The position numbers were made by a program, and so were the translations under genes. The notes under the pieces are model-generated. The model was not told the origin of the DNA and searched no databases. It was given only the letters and a program-made list of their open reading frames with translations. A DNA stretch of 26,174 nt from Gammaproteobacteria bacterium (GTDB taxonomy: Bacteria > Pseudomonadota > Gammaproteobacteria > Pseudomonadales > Cellvibrionaceae), in assembly GCA_021151625.1 (NCBI GenBank), contig JAGKWY010000113.1:1-26174 (forward strand), read 5' to 3'. Shown here piece by piece: positions 6,958-12,518 of this stretch. How positions within the stretch are numbered: the stretch's first letter is position 1; each line of letters begins with the position of its first letter.

Positions 6958-7151
6958 TTGATTGTTGCTTTGTATTGGTTGTGCTTTTGTCCTTTAGCAG
7001 GTTTTCTGTTTCTTGTTTTTAGCTAAATAAAATTGGGTTTTGTGAGGTCTGCATGCAAAGGTTATTATTGCCTGTTCTGCTATTTGGGAATTCCTTTTTA
7101 AGGGTTTTTGCTGTTTTAGATTTTTGTGAAACTTCGCAATTTTAAGTAATT
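6958..7151. other. T-rich convergent spacer
   Basis: The spacer lies between the converging nuclease-like gene (+) and secreted-protein gene (-). It is strongly T-rich on the + strand and holds no strong terminator; a 6-bp pair, TTTAGC (6993-6998) with GCTAAA (7022-7027), is the best hairpin. A 30-codon ORF at 7053-7145 has GAGG five bases upstream of its ATG and is treated as a weak possibility only. Confidence 0.4.
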
Positions 7152-7721
7152 CTATTCTTTAATAGTAACCCAATTTGGCTCCTTCAACCCCTGCATACAA
7201 AGCTTCACATCATTGTCAATAACATTATTTGGTTTAATGCATTCCTTGGCTGAGCGCCTGTGTATCATCACGAAAGGTTTTTGTGGGTTGGTGATGCGGT
7301 CTGAGGCGGTTTTTACGTCTCTACAGGAGTTGTCTCTAAACGCTAGATTTTCGGGTGAAGAGTTTCTGTTGTATTCATTAATCCAATAATTGCAGGTCTT
7401 TATTAATTGCTGTAATTGAGGGTCTTTAATGTCGCTGGAGACAACTATTCTATTTTCCGCTTGCGCGTTGCTTGCACCTGTATAGAGAGTAATTTGTGGC
7501 TCTTCACCTCCAGATCTTTTTCTACACTTCGGTAATTCTTCTGCGTTGTGGTCACGGCTTTTTTGCCACATTTTCATGTAGCTAGCATTTCCGCCTTGTC
7601 GCAGTTTGTACTCTGCTTCTTGTAATTGCTTTTCGATTCGCCAGCACTCATTCGCGCTGGCTGTTTGTGCTAAAAGTATGTTGGTGATTGCTACCACAAT
7701 CAGAACTATTATTTTTCTCAC
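7152..7721 (-). CDS. Secreted six-cysteine protein of unknown function
   Basis: I do not recognise this protein. It is 189 residues from GTG 7721, which is preceded by GGAGG and AAGGG; an in-frame ATG at 7736 would place the Shine-Dalgarno inside the coding region. Residues 1-23 are a clear Sec signal peptide (MRKIIVLIVVAITNILLAQT, cleavage after ASA). The mature protein has six cysteines, in NECWR, PKCRKR, KTCNYW, NSCRD, KECIK and KLCMQ, enough for three disulfides in the periplasm. It is otherwise polar, with many Asn, Lys and Glu and a helical start (WRIEKQLQEAEYKLRQ). It is transcribed against the toxin operon and is AT-rich like the rest of the segment. A periplasmic inhibitor, immunity or binding protein would fit, but nothing shows which. 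Confidence 0.75.
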   Translation of the reverse strand: MRKIIVLIVVAITNILLAQTASANECWRIEKQLQEAEYKLRQGGNASYMKMWQKSRDHNAEELPKCRKRSGGEEPQITLYTGASNAQAENRIVVSSDIKDPQLQQLIKTCNYWINEYNRNSSPENLAFRDNSCRDVKTASDRITNPQKPFVMIHRRSAKECIKPNNVIDNDVKLCMQGLKEPNWVTIKE

Positions 7722-7786
7722 GTTCCCTTCCTCCATCTACTGGCAACCTTGGCCGCAATTATTAGGCCCTCCCTTGTGCCCCTAAG

Positions 7787-7949
7787 TCACCCAGGGATTG
7801 CTTTGTCCTGCCGTGCTTCCGGTAACTCTTCGCCATAGGCGAGCCATAACCCGTATTCAGGCCATGCTTTGCCAACCAATGCCTGTCTTTTGGCTAAGGG
7901 TGTCCCTGCTCACTCGTTCAGTTTCAATAATGAGATTGATTCTGTCCAT
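7787..7949 (-). pseudogene. Remnant of a small phage-type HTH regulator
   Basis: Read on the minus strand from ATG 7949, the first frame gives MDRINLIIETERVSRDTLSQ, KTGI and then a stop at 7857. A second frame continues with VGKAWPEYGLWLAYGEELPE and ARQ, stopping at 7787. Both halves fit the start and end of the small (about 80-residue) prophage-associated DNA-binding proteins whose C-terminus reads WPEY-x-YWL-x-TGE-x-LPE. The middle, about 25 codons holding most of the recognition region, is missing and the frame changes across the gap. The gene is therefore dead. It lies between the secreted-protein gene and the tRNA, where an element's control gene might be expected. The family match is by pattern memory, so moderate confidence. 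Confidence 0.6.
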
Positions 7950-8075
7950 TACATTCAATGACGTTTCCCCGGGGGGGGATACTGCTTCAAATGTATGCTT
8001 TTAGTTCGATCAGGAGTCTGGTGCGGTACGTGGAGGTTGGCATGAGGAAGATAAGTCCTGTTGTCAAATTTAGGG

Positions 8076-8104
8076 TTGACAGAGTGCGCTCAGGTCGCCA
8101 AAAT
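8076..8104 (+). promoter_or_regulatory. Promoter of the intact tRNA-Met
   Basis: A consensus TTGACA (8076-8081) is followed after 17 nt by CAAAAT (8099-8104) and a GC-rich discriminator, GCGCGCC, about 17 nt before the tRNA. The GC-rich discriminator is typical of stringently controlled stable-RNA promoters. The bases 7950-8075 hold no gene; they include a G8 run at 7971-7978 behind CCCC. Confidence 0.85.
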
Positions 8105-8121
8105 GCGCGCCTCACAAATAT

Positions 8122-8198
8122 GGCTAGATAGCTCAGCCGGTTAGAGCACAGCACTCATAATGCTGGGGTCGGCGGTTCAAGTCCGCCTCTAGCTACCA
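8122..8198 (+). tRNA. tRNA-Met (CAT), elongator type
   Basis: The 77-nt gene folds into a complete cloverleaf with encoded CCA. The acceptor stem is GGCTAGA with TCTAGCT, where the first pair is a G-U wobble. The D stem is GCTC/GAGC, the anticodon stem CAGCA/TGCTG with loop CTCATAA (anticodon CAT), and the T stem GGCGG/CCGCC with loop TTCAAGT. The close match to the E. coli elongator tRNA-Met through the D and anticodon arms argues for Met elongator over the Ile-lysidine tRNA, which shares the CAT anticodon, and over initiator tRNA. Its 3' half is repeated, inverted, at 4635-4684. Confidence 0.95.
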
Positions 8199-8206
8199 TA
8201 TATATG

Positions 8207-8241
8207 AAAAGCCAGCTTGGGAGACCAAACTGGCTTTTTTT
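8207..8241 (+). terminator. tRNA-Met terminator
   Basis: AAAAGCCAG (8207-8215) pairs with CTGGCTTTT, and TTGG with CCAA, around a GAGA tetraloop with one C-A mismatch. A T7 run (8235-8241) follows. It is the partner of the terminator at 4591-4627. Confidence 0.88.
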
Positions 8242-8364
8242 ATGGCTATTTGGTTTGATTTCAGGTGTTTTTCGCTTTTGGGAGCCGCTTGGGCAGAAAC
8301 GGGGTATATGCGTTTATCTACCCTCAACGGCTATCTTGAACAACCTTTAATAAACAGGCTCACG

Positions 8365-9499
8365 ATGGAATTTCTCGATCTCGCTCCCGTTACCCGCGCC
8401 CAGGGCAGTGTGCATTTGCCCGGTTCCAAAAGTATCTCCAACCGTACCCAGTTTTCCGAATAAAGAGGCGGATCTGTTCCTGGGGAATGCCGGCACGGCT
8501 TTCCGCCCGCTGACAGCGGCCCTGGCCTTGAGTGGCGGTACTTACAAGTTGCACGGCGTACCACGTATGCACGAGCGCCCGATTGGCGATTTGGTGGATG
8601 CGTTGCGTCAGATCGACGCGGACATTACCTATCTTGGTCAGGAAGGCTTTCCGCCCCTGCTGATCAAGCCCGCGCAAATCGCAGCGAAAGGCAGCATCAA
8701 GATTCGCGGTGATGTCTCCAGCCAGTTCCTGACGGCGTTGCTGATGGCGCTGCCGATGACCGGCAAGGAAACCCAAATCGAGCTGGTGAGCGAGTTGATC
8801 TCCAAGCCCTATATTGAAATCACCCTAAAGTTGATGGCGCAATTCGGCGTGAATGTTCAACGCGATGGCTGGGAGCGTTTCACTGTGCCAGCGGCGACTG
8901 GTTACACCAGCCCGGGCCGTTTGTTTGTGGAAGGCGATGCATCTTCTGCCTCCTATTTCCTCGCGGCCGGTGCTTTAGGTGGTGGCCCACTGCGCGTGCA
9001 GGGTGTGGGTGCAAACAGTATTCAGGGTGATGTGGCTTTTGCTGATGCGCTCGCAGAGATTGGCGTGACCATCACCAAAGGTGAAAACTGGATTGAGGCT
9101 TCGGCGCCTTCATTGCCGCTCAAAGCCTTTGATCGCGATTTCAACCATATCCCCGATGCAGCAATGACCCTCGCGGTTGTAGCGCTCTTCTGCGACGGTC
9201 CTTCGCGCTTAACCAATATCGCCAGCTGGCGCGTTAAAGAAACGGATCGTATTTCCGCAATGGCTACTGAACTGCGCAAGCTGGGCGCGATTGTGGAAGA
9301 GGGCGAGGATTGGTTGCGTGTAACGCCGGTGAAAAATTTAATTGCGAATGCCGCCATCGACACTTATGACGATCACCGTATGGCGATGTGTTTCTCGCTG
9401 GCAACTTTTGGTGGAGTGCCTGTGCGCATTAATGACCCCAAATGTACTGCGAAAACCTTCCCGACTTATTTCGATGTATTTGGTTCAGTCGTTAAATAA
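8365..9499 (+). pseudogene. aroA: EPSP synthase, internal deletion and frame change
   Basis: AroA joins shikimate-3-phosphate and PEP in aromatic amino acid synthesis. The start MEFLDLAPVTRAQGSVHLPG SKSISNRT is intact and carries the shikimate-3-phosphate ligands Lys22, Ser23 and Arg27. After Thr28 the frame hits TAA at 8461. Homology resumes in the next frame at about 8465 with EADLFLGNAGTAFRPLTAAL and continues without damage to the end (HERPIGDLVDALRQ, VSSQFLTALLM, DDHRMAMCFSL, DPKCTAKTFP). Against E. coli AroA about 53 residues of domain one are missing, a deletion near 160 nt that is not a multiple of three. The downstream frame could start only at a GTG inside the old gene and would lack the phosphate site. 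The protein is almost certainly inactive as read here. Many relatives carry a tyrA-aroA fusion elsewhere, which could make this copy dispensable. Confidence 0.9.
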
Positions 9500-9520
9500 T
9501 TGACGAAATAACTGCGCAAT

Positions 9521-9548
9521 AAAAAATGCCGCTGCTGCGGCATTTTTT
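9521..9548. terminator. Bidirectional terminator between aroA and the DUF1348 gene
   Basis: AAAAAATGCCGC (9521-9532) pairs perfectly with GCGGCATTTTTT (9537-9548) around TGCT. With T-runs available on both strands it can serve aroA on + and the converging DUF1348 gene on -. Confidence 0.93.
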
Positions 9549-9590
9549 ATGTCTGTGATTTGAATAACTAACTATTCGCTAAAGGTAATC

Positions 9591-10061
9591 TTACAGCCCC
9601 AAATCACTCAGGCTCGGGTGATCATCCGGGCGCCTTCCTTGCGGCCAATGAAATTTGCGCTCGCTTTCCGCAATCGGCAAATCGTTAATGCTGGCGTAGC
9701 GTTTTTGCATTAAACCCTGTTCATCGAATTCCCAATTTTCATTGCCGTAAGAGCGAAACCACTGCCCCGCATCGTCATGCCATTCGTAGGCAAAACGCAC
9801 GGCGATGCGATTGCCCTCAAATGCCCATAATTCTTTGATCAGGCGATACTCATTTTCCTTCGCCCATTTGCGCGTTAAAAATTCCACAATTTGCGCGCGA
9901 CCTTGAGGGAATTTGCTGCGGTTACGCCATTGGCTATCAAGCGTGTAAGCGAGCGATACCTTGTGCGGGTCGCGATTGTTCCAGCCATCTTCGGCGGCGC
10001 GAACTTTCTGGATGGCCGTTTCACGGGTAAAGGGCGGAAAGGGCGGGCGAGCTTCAGTCAT
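9591..10061 (-). CDS. DUF1348 (NTF2/SnoaL-like fold) protein
   Basis: The 156-residue cytoplasmic protein belongs to the DUF1348 family of the NTF2/SnoaL-like superfamily, small cone-shaped folds that often bind hydrophobic ligands. The assignment rests on TRETAIQKVRAAEDGWNNRD near the start, then IKELWAFEGNRIAVRFAYEW, YGNENWEFDEQGLMQKRYAS and the ending GRRPDDHPSLSDLGL, all typical of the family. The biochemical role of the family is not settled. It is the last gene of a three-gene minus-strand set, 39 nt behind the GST gene, so it probably acts with the GST and the PNPOx-like protein, for instance on oxidised or electrophilic metabolites; that link is inference. The length and both ends look normal. 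Confidence 0.9.
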   Translation of the reverse strand: MTEARPPFPPFTRETAIQKVRAAEDGWNNRDPHKVSLAYTLDSQWRNRSKFPQGRAQIVEFLTRKWAKENEYRLIKELWAFEGNRIAVRFAYEWHDDAGQWFRSYGNENWEFDEQGLMQKRYASINDLPIAESERKFHWPQGRRPDDHPSLSDLGL

Positions 10062-10100
10062 AAATAAAATCCATAAAAGTAAGAAGCAAAAAAAGAAAAA

Positions 10101-10712
10101 TTAATCTGCAATACGTTGAATGCCGGGCATGGTGACGTAGCCGGTTAAATGTTCAATGCGGCCCATCCAATTCTGCACATACAAATATGGCTCAAGGTCA
10201 ACCTTACCCTCATTTGCCAGGGCGATATAAGGGTAGATCGCAATATCGGCAATGGTCAGTGTGTTATTGGCAAGCCAGTGGCGTGATTGCAAATGCAAAT
10301 TCAATACCGATAAAACTTGCGTGGTGATTTTCGTCGCGTCATCAAGGTTAATTGCGCGGCCAAATTTATGGTGCAGGCGCAGGGTGTTGGGGCCGCGTGC
10401 AATTTCATTGGCTGCAACCGCCAGCCAGCTGACCACTTCCGCCATTTTTGCCGGCTCTTGTGGAAACCACTCATCGGCACCATAAGAGCGCGCCAGATAA
10501 ACCAGGATTGCCTGACTATCGCGCACAACCGTATCGCCATCCACCAATACCGGCGTTTGTCCGAAAGGATTTAACGCTAAAAACTGTTCAGTCTTATGTT
10601 CACCCGCAGCGCTGTTAAGCAGTTTGCTGTGATAGTGCAAACCCAAAAGTGATAACAACAAACGCACTTTGTGGCAGTTGCCGGATAAACCAAATTCGTA
10701 GAGTGTGATCAT
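10101..10712 (-). CDS. Glutathione S-transferase family protein
   Basis: This 203-residue cytosolic GST has a thioredoxin-like N-terminal domain (about 1-78) with the start LYEFGLSGNCHKVRLLLSLL and the glutathione-binding NPFGQTPVLVDGDTVVRDSQ AILVYLA. An all-helical C-terminal domain follows with the N-capping motif NTLTIADIAIYPYI. The catalytic residue is probably Ser10 or a neighbour, as in beta/theta-like classes; the class is not certain. It lies between the PNPOx-like gene (57 nt upstream) and the DUF1348 gene. GSTs of this kind are commonly next to LysR regulators in proteobacteria. It probably conjugates or reduces an unknown electrophile. Confidence 0.93.
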   Translation of the reverse strand: MITLYEFGLSGNCHKVRLLLSLLGLHYHSKLLNSAAGEHKTEQFLALNPFGQTPVLVDGDTVVRDSQAILVYLARSYGADEWFPQEPAKMAEVVSWLAVAANEIARGPNTLRLHHKFGRAINLDDATKITTQVLSVLNLHLQSRHWLANNTLTIADIAIYPYIALANEGKVDLEPYLYVQNWMGRIEHLTGYVTMPGIQRIAD

Positions 10713-10769
10713 GGGGCCTATGTCCTTTCAATAAAATGACTAATACATGCGATTCAGTTGGCAAGTTTG

Positions 10770-11393
10770 TTAAATCGATTGCTGGTTTTTTAATAGCATT
10801 TGCAGCTGCGCTTTCAGATTTTCATTTTCAATCAATATGGGTTCTACCTGCGCGCGAATTTCTGCTTCGCTAAAGCGCGGCGTAATATGTTGCGGGCAGT
10901 TCCAATCAAAGGCTTCAATAGTGATTAAAATTGCGCGTTCAATGTGCGCACGGTAATTTGGATCTGCCAGTGCGGCGATAATCTCGGGTTGTTCACTGGC
11001 GTGCACAATGCGCGCACGCCCCCAAAGTTTTAACCGACGCTGCCGCGCGTAATCCATCAGGAACATACTGATGCGCTCATCAGCATTAATATTTCCCACA
11101 CTCAGGTACTGGCGGTTACCGCGAAAATCGGCAAAGCCAATGGTGCGTGAATCAATCACTTTTAAAAATCCAACAGGCCCGCCGCGATGTTGCACATAGG
11201 GCCAACCATTTTCCCCGACGGTTGCCTGGTAAAAACTATCGCGCGCCTGAATAAATTGTATTTCCGCCGCGGTTAATTCATTGCGCGGATCGTCCGCCAA
11301 TTCAAAGTTGCGATTTCCCGCGCGGCTGCCGTACAACTCCTGTGCAGCTTTCACGCTGGGGGTAAAGGTGATATCGGCAAAGGCGCGTGACAT
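10770..11393 (-). CDS. Pyridoxamine 5'-phosphate oxidase-like FMN protein
   Basis: The 207-residue protein has the split-barrel flavin-binding fold of the PNPOx-like family. Visible stretches are FIQARDSFYQATVGENGWPY VQHRGGPVGFLKV, which form the core of the FMN-binding barrel, then RQYLSVGNINADERISMFLM DYARQRRLKLWGRARIV. The C-terminus has a short coiled segment (ILIENENLKAQLQMLLKNQQ). The family includes oxidases and reductases acting on varied substrates, so it is not evidence of vitamin B6 synthesis. I chose ATG 11393 because GGAGGA lies just upstream; the longer frame to 11477 adds 28 unrelated residues. It is the first gene of the minus-strand operon and is read away from the LysR gene. 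Confidence 0.88.
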   Translation of the reverse strand: MSRAFADITFTPSVKAAQELYGSRAGNRNFELADDPRNELTAAEIQFIQARDSFYQATVGENGWPYVQHRGGPVGFLKVIDSRTIGFADFRGNRQYLSVGNINADERISMFLMDYARQRRLKLWGRARIVHASEQPEIIAALADPNYRAHIERAILITIEAFDWNCPQHITPRFSEAEIRAQVEPILIENENLKAQLQMLLKNQQSI

Positions 11394-11514
11394 GGATTTA
11401 TCCTCCGGTCGTGATTCGGTAGCCCTCAAGGCCACAAAAGCAGTTTGCCAATTGCAACAATCACTAAGAATACTCACAATTGCGAATTCATTATTTCCAA
11501 AACCGGAATAATCT
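11394..11514. promoter_or_regulatory. Divergent promoter region between lysR and the PNPOx-GST operon
   Basis: The 121-nt region must hold both promoters and the LysR operator. CAATTGC occurs twice in direct orientation, at 11449-11455 and 11477-11483, 28 nt apart; each holds the palindrome CAATTG. I could not choose a single T-N11-A box with confidence. Confidence 0.5.
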
Positions 11515-12414
11515 ATGGATCGCCTAACTGAAATGCAGATCTATGTAGCGGTCGCCGAAGCTGAGGGGTTTGCATCAGCCGCGCGGCGCCTGAATATCTC
11601 ACCGCCGGTAGTTACCCGCGCAGTGGCGGATTTGGAAGCGCGCCTGGGGGTGAAATTGCTGAATCGCACCACCCGTTATGTGCGTGTTACTGAGGCGGGC
11701 TTGCGCTACCTGGAGGATGCACGCCGGGTAATTGCCGCTGCCGATGAGGCGGACGAAGCGGTTATCGGTATTAATGGCGAACCACGCGGGCATATTGCGG
11801 TGACGGCGCCAGTACTATTCGGGCGCATCTATGTTATGCCCGGCATAGTGGATTATTTGCAGCGCTATCCGGCCACCGAAGTGTCGGCTATGTTTGTGGA
11901 TCGCGTAGTGAATTTATTGGAGGAGGGTATTGATGTTGCCCTGCGTATTGGCGAACTGGGCGATTCCAGTTTTCACGCCTTGCGCGTTGGCAGTGTGCGA
12001 CGTGTACTCTGCGCTTCGCCGGATTATATTGCGCAGCATGGTTTGCCTGCGCACCCGAATGAATTACAGAATCACTCGCTGATAGTCGCAGCCAGTTTGG
12101 GCATGAATGCGGAATGGCGATTTATGGAGCAGGGCAAACCCCTGTCGGTGCGTATTAAGCCGCGTCTGGCGGTAACCAGTATTGATTCGGCGATTGATGC
12201 AGCGGTGCGTGGCCTAGGCATTACACGCATAATGTCCTACCAGATTGCACAAGAATTGGCGCAGGGAAAATTGCAAATTCTGCTCAGCGAATTTGAGCCG
12301 GATATTGTGCCTGTACATATTTTACATCGCGAAGGGCGCTACGCCTCTGCAAAAATTCGCAGCTTTATTGATTTAATGGCGGAGCGTTTGCGCGCTAATC
12401 AATCGTTAAACTAA
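11515..12414 (+). CDS. LysR family transcriptional regulator
   Basis: This 299-residue regulator has an N-terminal winged HTH (about 1-60: RLTEMQIYVAVAEAEGFASA AARRLNISPPVVTRAVADLE) and a linker helix. The periplasmic-binding-protein-like effector domain runs from about 90, with GHIAVTAPVLFGR, LLEEGIDVALRIGEL and AVRGLGITRIMSYQIA. It probably controls the divergent PNPOx-GST-DUF1348 operon and itself, as LysR regulators usually do, in response to an unknown small molecule. ATG 11515 has a GGA seven bases upstream. Length and domain order are normal. It belongs to the CrgA/AaeR-like branch by general appearance, but the effector cannot be named. Confidence 0.95.
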   Translation: MDRLTEMQIYVAVAEAEGFASAARRLNISPPVVTRAVADLEARLGVKLLNRTTRYVRVTEAGLRYLEDARRVIAAADEADEAVIGINGEPRGHIAVTAPVLFGRIYVMPGIVDYLQRYPATEVSAMFVDRVVNLLEEGIDVALRIGELGDSSFHALRVGSVRRVLCASPDYIAQHGLPAHPNELQNHSLIVAASLGMNAEWRFMEQGKPLSVRIKPRLAVTSIDSAIDAAVRGLGITRIMSYQIAQELAQGKLQILLSEFEPDIVPVHILHREGRYASAKIRSFIDLMAERLRANQSLN

Positions 12415-12469
12415 TAAGTATTCGTTGATTGATTTGAATTGTTGGACTGATACGCAACATTTGGTTTAT

Positions 12470-12503
12470 ACAAAAAAAGCCGGCATCTGCCGGCTTTTTT
12501 TGT
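12470..12503. terminator. Bidirectional terminator between lysR and the M48 gene
   Basis: A 16-bp perfect inverted repeat (ACAAAAAAAGCCGGCA with its complement, 12470-12485 and 12488-12503) has A7 and T7 flanks. It separates the two converging genes and can serve both. Confidence 0.93.
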
Positions 12504-12518
12504 GCGAGAAGAAATTAC

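Noticed and set aside
7798..8004. 68-codon ORF on the + strand
   Set aside because: It is antisense to the HTH remnant, has no ribosome site, and its composition is unlike a protein.
4568..8241. CRISPR array, insertion sequence or integrase gene in the accessory segment
   Set aside because: No regularly spaced direct repeats, transposase or tyrosine recombinase motifs were seen in any frame.
8408..9499. GTG 8408 as the start of an intact shorter aroA
   Set aside because: The first ~20 residues are the old N-terminus read in the wrong frame, and the shikimate-3-phosphate site would be missing, so it is a broken gene.
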